NCBI GenBank assembly: GCA_964016985.1
Contig: OZ024833.1
Span: 58,603,463 to 58,667,462, forward strand
Length of the DNA: 64,000 nucleotides
Origin: Anodontia alba
Taxonomy: Eukaryota > Mollusca > Bivalvia > Lucinida > Lucinidae
Reading direction: 5' to 3'
The translations under genes were made by a program, and so were the position numbers. This document shows, piece after piece, positions 1 to 9,801 of the stretch. Position 1 is the first letter of the stretch. Each line of letters begins with the position of its first letter. The notes beneath the pieces are model-generated. The model searched no databases, was not told where the DNA came from, and saw only the letters and a list, made by a program, of their open reading frames with translations.

Positions 1-126
1 CATTTCATGCAAATATTCTCCAATGGAGACAATTTGCATGAAATGTTAAAACCTGTTTTCAGGGAAAAATAAGAAAAAATATTTCAATATGTTTGTCTGC
101 TGAAAATTTTACCCAGAGTGCTAATT
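1..126. mobile_element. FB-F fold-back element, cut by window edge
   Basis: Right part of a near-palindromic element: the central inverted pair around CTCCAATGGAG is followed by the complement of the usual left arm and ends in AATTTTACCCAGAGTGCTAA. The left arm lies outside the window. It is identified by its similarity to complete copies at 3317-3525 and 62858-63068. Non-coding. Confidence 0.7.
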
Positions 127-145
127 TAGCATTGAATTCAGCAGA

Positions 146-764
146 TTAACCCTTATCTTGCTGTTCGCGACAATAGTCGCGCTGGAGGGGTCTGCCAACT
201 CAAAAGCCTGACATACTTACAATATACCACATGCAACCATTCAGAGCAAGTATTCTCATACAGTAGTGAACCTACTTTCATACAAACACGCACTTTTCAT
301 TAGATAGTCAGGTGCTGGATTTTACCCACACTAAAAAAAGACCGAGAATACCAAATTTCAAGCTGCCATTAATTTCAGCACTGACTTCAACAAATTGATC
401 ACTATTTTCTGGAAAAAAAGCCCACAACACCGGAATCATTTCCAGTGAGGAAGAAGTAGGAATAACAGTAGAACCTATGTATGTCACTCGTTTCATTCAC
501 AATAGTACACAGTAGGCGCTGGTCTCTTGTATTTTTTTTTCTTTTTTAAGTGTCTTAAACGGTTCCCGGTTTACACATGACTGTCACCTGACTTTCTAGT
601 CACGTGACCATCCTTTCTCCGGTAAAATGGCCACCTAGGATCGGCAAATTATACGTGAAAATTTCATGAAAATCGAGGTAAAATTAAGGGGGTAATGACT
701 TTTCAAGTAGAGGTACCCCCTCTTACAGCCTGATTCATTTTTTTTCCGGCAAGATAAGGGTTAA
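146..764. mobile_element. PB-620 element copy 1 (piggyBac-like, non-autonomous)
   Basis: The element is bounded by TTAA (146-149 and 761-764) with inverted termini CCCTTATCTTGC / GCAAGATAAGGG. TTAA target duplication and CCYT-starting ends are hallmarks of the piggyBac superfamily. At 619 bp it is too short for a transposase. It is the inverted counterpart of 60911-61530. A 62-codon minus-strand ORF at 308-496 is retained in frame in the other copy, but I do not recognise the peptide. Confidence 0.75.
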
Positions 765-1170
765 CAATTATGGAAGTTGGCCAGCTATTTATCTTTATCT
801 TTACTCACTATATTCATTCTGCAAGAGTAGCTGACAATCATCAGTTCTCGGCGACACGGCATTACACTTGTATATTCCTCCAGTAAAATTTTCTGTTGCT
901 TCTGGAATGTTTAATTTTGGGGCTCCAACCAGCAAACTGAAAAAGGAGAAAATTTATCTCTACAGAAACTGTATGGTACGGCCTAAACAAAAATGGTATT
1001 TGTTTAGGGTAACGTCTCAAAAAATGATAGGATGTTGGAGTGGGAGTTGGGGTGGGGGCTATGCATTTTTCCAAAGAGGGGGCAACTATTAGGAAAACAA
1101 TTTTCATGCTCAGAAGACAGAATACAAAGTACATGATGACGGTTTGGGATAAAATCTCTTTCAATATCAT
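765..1170. other. Unassigned stretch
   Basis: Overlapping short ORFs on both strands show no recognisable domain, and I see no repeat family shared with the rest of the window. No gene is supported. Confidence 0.4.
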
Positions 1171-1398
1171 TTAGCCCATTGTAGTCGGGAGAACCGTAAA
1201 AGGGTAATTGACAAACAGTGCAGACCCGGATCAGACGCTGCAGAATGCGGCGTCTGATCAGGGTCTCCACTGTTTGCAAATAGTTTAGCCATTTTTCTCT
1301 AGGAATATGTAAATCTCATAGCTGGACATATCTAAAATTGAAATTGGACCCTTCCAATATATAGTGTGGGAGAGTCTATTCAGTCTACAATGGGTTAA
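1171..1398. mobile_element. MITE-B copy
   Basis: Termini are TTAGCCCATTGTAGTC and GTCTACAATGGGTTAA, giving TTAA-type ends with inverted termini. The palindromic core (GCAAACAGTG-type arms) is at about 1213-1277 and the long side contains ATATATAGTGTGGGAGAG. Non-coding. Confidence 0.75.
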
Positions 1399-1500
1399 CC
1401 CCCCCTCAACCCTGAGTTTCTGAAGTGACTACATGTCCTTGAATTTGGACATGTCCATTGATGCAAACTGGGATTTTAGTCTAAAATCAAAAACATAATG

Positions 1501-1568
1501 GCAAACAGTGTAGATCCTGATGAGATGGCTCATAACGAGCCATCTCATCTGGATCTGCACTGTTTGCA
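1501..1568. repeat. Isolated palindromic core
   Basis: Imperfect palindrome of the shared core type: GCAAACAGTGTAGATCC arm, inner arm GATGGCTC/GAGCCATC, closing CTGCACTGTTTGC. I cannot define the termini of a surrounding MITE; a TTAA lies at 1602-1605. Confidence 0.6.
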
Positions 1569-1680
1569 AAGGTATCAGTATTGATCTGCAGCGATGAAAG
1601 TGTTAAGATATGAATTGAGATGATGAAGAGGGATAATGAAAGGCTCTGAGCATTATATAGATGTACCATATTTTCCTCTT

Positions 1681-1850
1681 ATACAAGATACAAGATACAA
1701 GATATTTATTACGAATTTTCGGCTCACATAGGAGCATATAAATATGCATCTAAATGTACTAACAAATGAATAATCAAGGAAAGAGTTCCAAATGACAGAA
1801 AATAATTATTAAGAAAGAAGGACAGAAACAATGGAACAAAAAAAAAAAAG
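1681..1850 (-). mobile_element. LINE 3' end fragment with (ATACAAG)n tail
   Basis: Starts with three ATACAAG units, then GATATTTATTACGAATTTTCGG. Read on the minus strand this is a 3' UTR ending in short tandem repeats, as in several non-LTR clades. No coding part remains. Its length on the right side is uncertain. Confidence 0.45.
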
Positions 1851-2243
1851 CCACTATATTATGATCTATATTATATAGTAAATGCTATCTATTGTTAATC
1901 TATATACCCTATTCCCCCAAATGCGTCCACTGGCGCATGCCTCTCAGCAAGGGTGCCCACCTTATAAAAGCAGCTATGATGTAACAAATGACTCCACAGG
2001 CTCAACATAGCACCACCAGGAATTCTGCTGAATTAAGAGGAAAACTATGGTATTTATCCCCTAAAAAAGTCTTTTTTTTTTTTTCTTTTTTTTTCAGACT
2101 TGAGTGAGTTTGATTCAGCTGAAACAAAATAGCCAGTGACTGATTATATGATATCCTTTATGACACCTGTCAACAAACTATTCATTTACAAACCATTAGA
2201 AGATAATGTAGTTACCCTAAGTATTTGGAAACCTATTCTGAGC
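1851..2243. other. Unassigned stretch
   Basis: AT-rich with homopolymer T runs. No ORF, repeat family or RNA gene recognised. Confidence 0.4.
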
Positions 2244-2432
2244 ATAGCTTCAGATAATGTGCAGTTTTCAACCAAAAAGTATTGATATTTTTCTTATTTT
2301 TCAATGAAAACATATATTGTGGGTACATTAGAAGTGCCTCGCCGAGGCGCTTCTAATGAGTACCCACAATATATTTTTTGTCAGCAATAAGAAAAATAGT
2401 GTGTGGATACGCTTCATTATCTTGAGTTATGG
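2244..2432. mobile_element. FB-G fold-back element
   Basis: Near-palindrome: the ends derive from CATAGCTYCAGATAA, and the centre is ATATTGTGGGTACATTAGAAG / CTTCTAATGAGTACCCACAATAT around GCCTCGCCGAGGCGC. Same family as 5183-5377 and others. Confidence 0.7.
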
Positions 2433-2501
2433 TTCTCCTTACAATAATTATCCTTACATTTGAGCATTCCATTTGGCAACTTGTAGATGGGTCTAGAATA
2501 A

Positions 2502-2603
2502 TGCTGGATGCGTAGCAAACAGTGTAGCATAATGCAGTGACTGATCTGGATCAACACCATTTGCTCAGGCCGGTCTGATCCAAATATTTAGGGTATATAT
2601 GGT
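2502..2603. mobile_element. MITE-C fragment
   Basis: Degraded core (GCAAACAGTGTAG ... CACCATTTGC) followed by AAATATTTAGGGTATATATGGTA, which matches the MITE-C right end. Confidence 0.45.
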
Positions 2604-2645
2604 AGTAAATGATAGTATGGTGTCTATAACACTATTTTTTTCACA

Positions 2646-2858
2646 TTAACCCTTGTCCTGCTGAACCCGGATATACCCTGCCTTTGCAAACAGTGTAGAT
2701 CCAGATCAGTTGGCTTCTGAAGAAGCCAACTGATCTGGATCTGCACTGTTTGCCATTAAGTATGTGAATTTATAGCAACAATCCAGATCAAGTAATCTGA
2801 TTGGCGGAAATTAGAAGTGGGCGTGGCATCTTAATTTATTCAGCAGGACAAGGGTTAA
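2646..2858. mobile_element. MITE-A copy, complete
   Basis: TTAA-flanked on both sides, with inverted termini CCCTTGTCCTGCTGAA / TTCAGCAGGACAAGGG. The near-perfect palindromic core (about 32-nt arms) is at 2686-2753; the remainder carries ATCAAGTAATCTGATTGGC and GAAGTGGGCGTGGCATC. This is one of the cleanest copies. TTAA plus CCCT ends suggests piggyBac-type mobilisation (inference). Confidence 0.8.
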
Positions 2859-3009
2859 GATTAAGATTTACTGTAAGCATCCCAAAAGATTGGAAATTAT
2901 AACTAATGGGATGGGCAAATCTACTATCATAATTACTCTAAACTTTTAATGATGAGACAGTCGACATGCTTTGACAGACAGTGTAGGCTGATAAAACTAC
3001 TAGACTGCT

Positions 3010-3214
3010 TTAACCCTTGTCATGCTGAACAACTTAAGATGCCACACTCACTTCTAACTGTCAGCCAATCAGATCACTTGATCCAGATGGTTGATACAAA
3101 CTCACATGCTTAATGACAGTGTAGATCCAGATCAGTTGGCTTCTTTAGAAACCAACTGATCTGGAGCTACTCTATTTGCAAAGGAGGGTTCAGCAGGACC
3201 AGAAAAACAATTAA
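3010..3214. mobile_element. MITE-A copy, degenerate right end
   Basis: Left end TTAACCCTTGTCATGCTGAA, in the opposite internal orientation to 2646-2858, core at about 3115-3180. The right terminus has decayed (CAGCAGGACCAGAAAAACAATTAA). Confidence 0.65.
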
Positions 3215-3316
3215 CAAAAAATAAGAATGTCGTCTGCTACAAGTTTGCTTAGTGCTTTAAAGGGTTAATAATGGCTAAATCTGCATTACCAGGCAACAGA
3301 CGCCACCTCAATCCAT

Positions 3317-3525
3317 TTAAGGCTTAGCACTCTAGGGAAAATTTTCAGCAGACAACATTTTGAAATATCTTTCTTATTTTCCTAGAAAAAAGCATTTGGC
3401 ATTTCATGTAACATGTCTCCAATGGAGACAATTTGCATGAAATGTCCAAACCTGTTTTCTGGAAAAATAAGAAAAACATTCCAATGGCGTCTGCTGAAAA
3501 TTTTACCCAGAGTGATAAGTGTTAA
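3317..3525. mobile_element. FB-F fold-back element, complete
   Basis: TTAA at 3317-3320 and 3522-3525. Long inverted arms run from GCTTAGCACTCTAGG to CCAGAGTGATAAGTG, centred on GTCTCCAATGGAGAC. Small apparent ORFs here are artefacts of the palindrome. Confidence 0.75.
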
Positions 3526-3679
3526 AAAGTCTGATAATTCTGATAAATTTGTAATTCTAAACTGTCTGCAGATTCCTCGTCAACTACAGACACTTAATCA
3601 GATGACGAATGCATGAGTAACATGTAACCACTTGAGAAATACTTGATGAAGACACGCTTTTACCAGTAACTACTAATGG

Positions 3680-3921
3680 GGTTTACGTTCTTTTCAATGG
3701 TATTTTTCTTATTTCTCCACAAAAGCATATGTTGCGGCTACTCATTAGTAGTACCTCACTAAGTACCCTCTACAAATGTTTTCATGATGAACCATAGCTC
3801 TTGATAAGGCGCTTTTTTTCAACCAAAAAGTATCTATATTTTTCTTATTTTTCGACAAAAACATATGTTGTGGGTACTCATTAGAAGCGCTTCATTTGTC
3901 TGATACCCTCCCTTATCTAGA
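3680..3921. mobile_element. Two partial FB-G copies in tandem
   Basis: Each half-element (about 3680-3789 and 3791-3921) carries TTTTTCTTATTTCTCCACAA-like arms and a CATATGTTG..GGCTACTCATTAG or ATATGTTGTGGGTACTCATT centre. The right one ends in CCCTTATCTAGACC. Confidence 0.55.
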
Positions 3922-3946
3922 CCAATGATGAACTAAGAAAACACCA

Positions 3947-4161
3947 GGGCCCAGCTGTTCAAAGTTAACGACATCGTTAGTTAACAATTCGTTAAAATTA
4001 CATCAAGTAAATATGCTGAAATTTTTTGCTGAAAAAATGTGAGTACTCACATTTTTTCAGCAAAAAATATCAGAATACTGTGTGTTGAATCCGCTAAAAT
4101 AGTTAACGAAATGACCCTTAACGAACTCGTTAAGCTAACGATGCTTTGAACAACTAGGCCC
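3947..4161. mobile_element. FB-K fold-back MITE
   Basis: Inverted termini GGGCCCAGCTGTTCAAAG / CTTTGAACAACTAGGCCC with internal TTAACGA motifs, and a strong central hairpin (TGAAAAAATGTGAGTACTCACATTTTTTCA). Second copy at 40359-40587. Confidence 0.75.
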
Positions 4162-4180
4162 AGTATTTCTTGGTTGAAAA

Positions 4181-4533
4181 ATCAAAGCGCTGAGAGCACT
4201 GTTGGGTTGATTGTCTCTGACTGTTGGCTCTGAAAATGGTCCTGAATGGGGACTTAAGATGTACTGTTTCATTTAACCTTGACTTCCTGTAATTTAAGCA
4301 AACAGTGCAGACCCTGATCAGATGCTACATACGGCAGTATCTGATCTGGGTCTGCATTGTTTGCCAATGTCCCAGTCCAGGTTTTACAGATAATCCTTTT
4401 TATATATAACCCTTACCTAGATTTCGTACAAATGCAAGGTTTGATTTCATTGGTCAATGACAATCACGTGGTCAACAACCTTAAGGAAATTTTAGTGTAT
4501 GTATACTATAGATTGATTAATCGACCCAAAAAG
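4181..4533. mobile_element. MITE-E copy (reverse orientation)
   Basis: Carries AATGGTCCTGAATGGGGACTTAAG, a palindromic core at about 4300-4365 and CCTAGATTTCGTACAAATGC. It aligns in reverse with 12772-13162 and 36055-36420. Termini are not sharply defined. Confidence 0.6.
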
Positions 4534-4570
4534 GCCTTACCTGGAGCTATGACAGGAGGATGAATTGATT

Positions 4571-5176
4571 GGTTTGGTTGGCTTGGAGTTTCATGGCCCA
4601 GTCAACACTATTAAGGTCATGTCAAGCCAGTCAGTTCACCTAACCACATTTTTCCTGGGCAGGCTTAGTCTTCCAAGCAGTTAACCTGTACTTGAGTACA
4701 TTCTTTCACCAGAAACTGACAACCGCTCTTCTTGAATCAGCAGAATGGGAGAGAATGACCGTAGAAAATATTTTATGATCAATCTCCATGATTGATTGAT
4801 TGTGTTGGAGTTTAACGACACGTCAACCCTTGTGGGTCATTTGTCTCATCTCCCAGAGAAAGGGAGAAAAAGCGACAGAAGAGATAGCAGAAGAGATGAA
4901 AGAGAGGGACAGGGAAGAAAGAGGAACAGGAATGAAAGTGAAGAAACAGAAGAAATAAAAACATCACCTCCCTACCCTTACCCGCTACAAGGATAGCAGG
5001 CCTTGCCCAACTGTAAGCCAATATCAGCTGGACGCCCCGGTGACATAAGATACATGACACCTTCGCACCACCCGACCACCCCATCAATCTCCATGAAAGA
5101 TTGTTGCTGGACCTAATGGGGATCAAACCCGTGACCTCCTGCCCAGTCTGACTCAACTCTGAGCCATCGAGGCCAG
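4571..5176 (-). mobile_element. SINE-A copy split by a SINE-B
   Basis: tRNA-derived SINE on the minus strand, divergent from the 49596-49902 copy. The body is at 4571-4791 (CAGTCAACACTATTAAGG..., CAGAAACTGACAAC) and the tRNA-like head at 5097-5176 (GGGGATCAAACCC is the B-box complement; GAGCCATCGAGGCC the 5' end). The interruption is the SINE-B at 4792-5082. Confidence 0.7.
4792..5082 (-). mobile_element. SINE-B inserted in SINE-A
   Basis: Flanked by a perfect 14-bp duplication ATCAATCTCCATGA (4778-4791 and 5083-5096), which proves insertion into the SINE-A. It contains GTTTAACGACACGTCAACCC, a purine-rich AGAGAGGGACAGGGAAGAAA tract and CCTTGCCCAACTGTAAGCCA. The (TTGA)n at its left edge would be the 3' tail on the minus strand. 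Second copy at 57211-57458. Confidence 0.75.
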
Positions 5177-5182
5177 ACAGGA

Positions 5183-5377
5183 TCATAGGTCTAGATAAGA
5201 GTGGGTATCAGGTAAATAGTTTTCTTATTTCTCGATGAAAACATATGCTGTGGGTACTCATTAGAAGTGCCTCGGTGAGACGCTTCTAATGAGTACCCAC
5301 AACATATGTTTTCGTCGAAAATTAAGAAAAATATAGATATTTTTTGGTGGAAAAAAAAGATATCAAGAGCTATGAGG
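5183..5377. mobile_element. FB-G fold-back element
   Basis: TCTAGATAAGAGTGGGTATC left end; long inverted arms meet at CTCATTAGAAGTGCCTCGGTGAGACGCTTCTAATGAG; the right end is degraded (ATCAAGAGCTATGAG). Opposite-strand ORFs reflect the palindrome. Confidence 0.7.
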
Positions 5378-5689
5378 ATGATAAAGGGGACTGGGGAAAA
5401 GACTATGGAGATGATACAAATACATATATTAGACATGGCTCCAAGTCGACGAAAAAAAACTGACCCTTGGTCAAAACAATCAACATCTACATAACATTTA
5501 GCTTCAAATTTAAGAGTATGCAGGTTCTGGGTGGCAGCCTATGCCTCAAGCTTCAACAGTTATGCCCTGGCTACCTGCTCAAATATTGACTGATTTTCTT
5601 CTTTTTTTGTGACTAATAAGCACTTACTAAAAAATTACAATACTGGATGAATTCCATCCTTCTTCATTCACTAGACACATTAACCTTAA

Positions 5690-5895
5690 GCACTCTCTTG
5701 GCAAATTCAGCAGATGACAACTTGTTGATAATATTTCTTACTTTTCCCAGGAAATAGGGTTTGACATTTCATGCAAATTGTCTCCTCTGGAGACAATTTG
5801 CATGAAATGTCAAACTCTATTTTCTGGGAATATTAAGAGAAAATACTTCAAAATGTTGTCTGCTGAAAATATTTACCCAGCATGCTTGGGGTTAA
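5690..5895. mobile_element. FB-F fold-back element, complete
   Basis: TTAA 5690-5693 and 5892-5895. The inner palindrome GACATTTCATGCAAATTGTC / GACAATTTGCATGAAATGTC is centred on TCCTCTGGAGAC. Outer arms are more degraded (TACCCAGCATGC). Confidence 0.7.
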
Positions 5896-6540
5896 GCCTA
5901 ACAGAGTCACTTGAAGAAATGAATACATGTACTAAGAAAGATGCTGTCAAGCTGCCAGGCAATTAGCTGTTGAATGAAACTTAACAAGTTTCTTAACAAT
6001 TCTTACAAGTCCATTAATCTAATTGGGTAAGAGGCTATATCACTTACTATAATGCCATAATGCCATTTTTTATATTACTTTTCAACCAAATTGAAGGCTC
6101 ATAATGTCATACTGCCGTGCAGTGGATCACTGAAGCTGACCCTAAATATCACCTTACCTCATAACCATCTGTCTTAAAATTTGAAGAAGTCCTTTGGCTG
6201 CCTAAAATAAGTGCATGGTTGGTGTCTAAATATTGTGGAGGAATAACATTTAGGAGCAGTTAGATGTGTGGACACATCATTTGTGCAGGCCTGTCTGTCT
6301 GAATATTTGTGGTAAATACTGCGGCAAGTTTCAAACAGAAATTCTCAAAAAAACTGCGCGCTGTGTGGTTAGGTTTTTTTTTTTTTTTTTTTTTCAAAAT
6401 TACTAGAAGAACTTGTGGTAAAAAATGTCTGCCTAACAAGTGCACATTTAAAAGAAAGACAAGTAGGGGACTTCTTGAGGAAGTATTTGATGACAAATGT
6501 ACTTAAAACATTTTTTTCTTCCAATTTCTTAATAAAACTA
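5896..6540. other. Unassigned stretch
   Basis: Contains a T18-20 homopolymer near 6367-6392 and short ORFs without recognisable content. The right part may be decayed 5' flank of the adjacent tandem-array element. Confidence 0.35.
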
Positions 6541-6824
6541 GAGCTGGTGTTTGTAAAACACTATGCCCCCAACTGCCTGACTCTAACACTGTTTGACTCC
6601 AACACTGCTTAGCCATGACGGTAACAACAGTACAAATATATGATTTCAATGTTATTTTATCAAAGGGAAATAACTCTAAAATAGGAGATGATTGGGATAA
6701 GAAAAAAATACGGATCACCTATTTTTTCATGAGGAATCAAAACATGAAATTTCAAAACATTAGCATACATGGTTCTAAACTTATGCTATACACAATAAAG
6801 CAATGACATTAAATGGCCCGAAAT

Positions 6825-7300
6825 TGCAAAGGGCCATAACTCCAACACTTCATTTAATTGGTTCAAAATTTATTCAGGTGATCTCCTCCTCAATCCCAAT
6901 CAGTATACCAAATATCATGGCTCTAGCTTAAATACTTTTTGAGATATCTTGCTGAAAAAGTCAAAATGCCTAGAACTACAAAGGGCCATAACTACATCAA
7001 TTTTTCATGGAATTCCCTAAAAAACAAACCAGGTAATCTCCACATCATCCCCAATCAGCATATAATATTTCAAGACCCTAGCTTATGTGCTTTTCGAGAA
7101 ATCTTGCTGACAAGGTCAAAATGAGCAGAACTGCAAAGGGCCGTAACTTTATCAATATTTTCATGGAATTCTCTCAAAATATAATCGGGTAATGTACACA
7201 TCATTCCCACTCACTGTATCGAATTTCAAGAACCCAGCTTAAATACTTTTCAAGATATCTTGCTCACAAGATTTAATTCTGATTTTTTTCAAAGGGGCAT
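6825..7300. repeat. Tandem array 1 (about 155-bp unit, diverged)
   Basis: Three units, recognised by GGGCCATAACT or GGGCCGTAACT at about 6833, 6982 and 7138, and by ATCTTGCTGA/ATCTTGCTCA at the end of each. Confidence 0.65.
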
Positions 7301-7589
7301 AACTTTAAATAAACATGCTAGACAAGAAACAAAATACAGGTCGGCTATTTTTTCATTGGGAACCCAAATATAAAATTTCAAAACCCTAGCGTGCAGGGTT
7401 CTTAAGATATGGCATGCACAAAAAAAGCTTGATGAACGGACAAACAGTCGGATGGACAAATGAAGGCAATATAATATGCCCCATCAATTTCATTCGAAAC
7501 TGGGGGCATAATCAGGTCATCTACTCATCGCTACCAATCTATTCATCAAGTTTCAAGGCTCCAGCTTCAATAGTTTTTGAGATATTTTG

Positions 7590-8885
7590 TTCACAAGGGA
7601 AACATGCCCAAATTTACAAAGGGCCATTACTTATGAAATATTTTTCAGAATTAACAAAAAAATTAATCAGGTCATCTACTCATCATTACCAATCAATTCA
7701 CCAAGTTTCAAGTCTCTAGCTCTAATAGTTTTTGAGATATTTTGCTGACAAGATAAAAATGCCAAAAAATAATAAAGGGGCATAACTCAAGAAGTATATT
7801 TCAAAATTTCTTCAAAAGTTAATCAGGTTGTCTACTCATCACTACCAGTCTATTCATCAAGTGTCAAGGCTCTAGTTCCAACAGTTTTTGAGATATTTTG
7901 CTGACAAGGTAAAATTGCCCAAAATTACAAAGGGCCATAACTCATGAAGTATTTTTCAGAATTTCTTCAAAAATTAATCGGGTCATCTACTCATCACTAC
8001 AAATCCATTTACTAAGTTTCAAGGCTCTAGCTCTAATAGTTTTTGAGATATTTTGCTGACAAGATAAAAATGCCTAAAATTACAAAGGGGCATAACTCAA
8101 GAAGTATATTCAAAATTTCTTCAACAGTTTATCAGGTTGTCTACTCATCACTACCAGTCTATTCATCAAGTTTCAAGGCTCTAGCTTCAATAGTTTTTGA
8201 GATATTTTGCTGACAAGTTAAAAATGCCCTAAATTACAAAGGGCCATAACTCATGAAGTGTTTTTCAGAATTTCTTCAAAAGTTAATCAGGTCATCTACA
8301 CATCACTACAAATCCATTTACTAAGTTTCAAGGCTCAAGCTCTAACAGTTTTTGAGATATTTTGCTGACAAGGTAAAAATGCCCAAAATTACAAAGGGCC
8401 ATAACTCAAAAGGCATTTTTCAAAATTTCTTCAAAAGTTAATCAGGTTGTCTACTCATCACTACCAGTCTATTCATCAAGTTTCAAGGCTCTAGCTCCAA
8501 CGTTTTTTGAGATATTTTGCTGACAAGATAAAAATGCCCAAAATTACAAAGGGCCATAACTCATGAAGTATTTTTCAGAATTTCTTCAAAAGTTAATCAG
8601 GTCATCTACTCATCACTACAAATCCATTTACTAAGTTTCAAGGCTCTAGCTCTAACAGTTTTTGAGATATTTTGCTGACAAGGTAAAATTGCCCAAAATT
8701 ACAAAGGGCCATAACTCAAGAAGTATTTTTCAAAATGTTTTCTAAAGTTAATCAGGTTGTCTACTCATCACTACCAGTCTATTCATCAAGTTTCAAGGCT
8801 CTAGCTTCAATAGTTTTTGAGATATTTTGCTGACAATATTGCATCCATATTTTTTCAAAGGGCCATAACTCAGAAAAGGGGCATA
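7590..8885. repeat. Tandem array 2 (about 155-160-bp unit, about 8 copies)
   Basis: GGGCCATAACT/GGGGCATAACT recurs about every 155 bp (near 7620, 7779, 7935, 8088, 8240, 8398, 8555, 8707, 8862). Two slightly different unit types alternate, one with ATCAGGTTGTCTACTCATC plus CAGTCTATTCATCAAG, the other with CAGGTCATCTACTCATC plus AAATCCATTTACTAAG. This suggests a higher-order dimer of about 310 bp. Confidence 0.8.
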
Positions 8886-9060
8886 ATCCTGTCCAGAAAA
8901 AAAAACACGTGTCAGCTATTTTTTCATGAGGAATCCATATATGAAATTTCAAAACAGTAGCATTCACGGTTTGCATCAAAAAGCGTGACGGACGGACGGA
9001 CGGACGAACAACCCAGAAGCAATATGCCCCTCCAACTTCTTTGAAGTTGGGGGCATAATA

Positions 9061-9126
9061 AAAGCATACGTTGTGGGTGGGTACTCAACCTTGTTGAGGT
9101 AATTCTAATGAGTATCCACAACACAG
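9061..9126. repeat. FB-G centre fragment
   Basis: CATACGTTGTGGGTGGGTACTC ... CTAATGAGTATCCACAACAC: the inner palindrome of FB-G only, directly after the pearl-like element. Confidence 0.5.
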
Positions 9127-9210
9127 TCATGTGTTTATGAAGAATTTGCTAAAAGTATATAGCCAGTAATCTGAAGACTCAGAAACTGTATGTGCACTTA
9201 TAGGGCTACT

Positions 9211-9430
9211 AGACTGGCTCCAGTCTCCAGTGACTAAATATTTATTCTTATAATCCTGTTTGATCCACTAAAATAAAAACAAAATACTATTATGACTATA
9301 AAGGCTACAGTCACTAGTGACTAGCCTTTATAGACATGATATTATTTGTTTTTTTGTTTTTTTTTGTTAGTGCATTATCAAACAGGATTATAAGAATAAA
9401 TATTTAGTCACTGGAGACTGGAGCCAGTCT
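9211..9430. mobile_element. FB-L fold-back element
   Basis: About 220-bp palindrome with near-identical arms beginning AGACTGGCTCCAGTCTCCAG and ending in its complement. The centre is TAAAGGCTACAGTCACTAGTGACTAGCCTTTA. Other copies at 50696-50879 and, as a half, 40589-40670. Confidence 0.8.
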
Positions 9431-9801
9431 TAAATTATAGGGAAACATGTGGTAATTACTTTGAATGTGGTAATTAATCTTATGATTGGTAAAATTACGG
9501 CACTGATACTATGAGTACTCTGATTGATAAACCAGATTGCATTTGTATTTCAAAACTATATTTTGTAAAACTGTAAATGTAGAAATGGCAGATATATAAA
9601 TGATATAAATTTATGAACAATTTATGAACAATTTGTTCTTGCATCACTTTGCAAGAATAAAATTCTTAAGTGTTGCAAAGCAATAAAGCATCTGGAAAGT
9701 TTTATACCTCCAACCAATAAATGAAAATAACATGCACTATCACATTCCATTAGAGTTACTATAGAGGGGAATGAATACACATTCAGGGGTGACAATTTTT
9801 T
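9431..9801. other. Unassigned stretch
   Basis: AT-rich. No ORF or family recognised. Confidence 0.4.

Larger units (their letters stand above)
6541..9058. mobile_element. Pearl-like / Helitron-like element with tandem arrays
   Basis: Begins near ACTATGCCCCCAACTGCC and ends with a (GGAC)n run (about 8988-9005) and a terminal hairpin, TATGCCCCTCCAACTT loop AAGTTGGGGGCATA (9023-9057). Between them lie two arrays of about 155-bp units, each with GGGCCATAACT and TTTTTGAGATATTTTGCTGAC. An internal end-like sequence (GATGGACAAATG..ACTGGGGGCATAA, about 7448-7514) suggests two elements fused or nested. This layout matches bivalve 'pearl'/non-autonomous Helitron-like elements. Non-coding. Confidence 0.7.

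Noticed and set aside
6541..9058. CRISPR-like array (regular repeats)
   Set aside because: Units are contiguous with no unique spacers, about 155 bp long, in clearly eukaryotic sequence.
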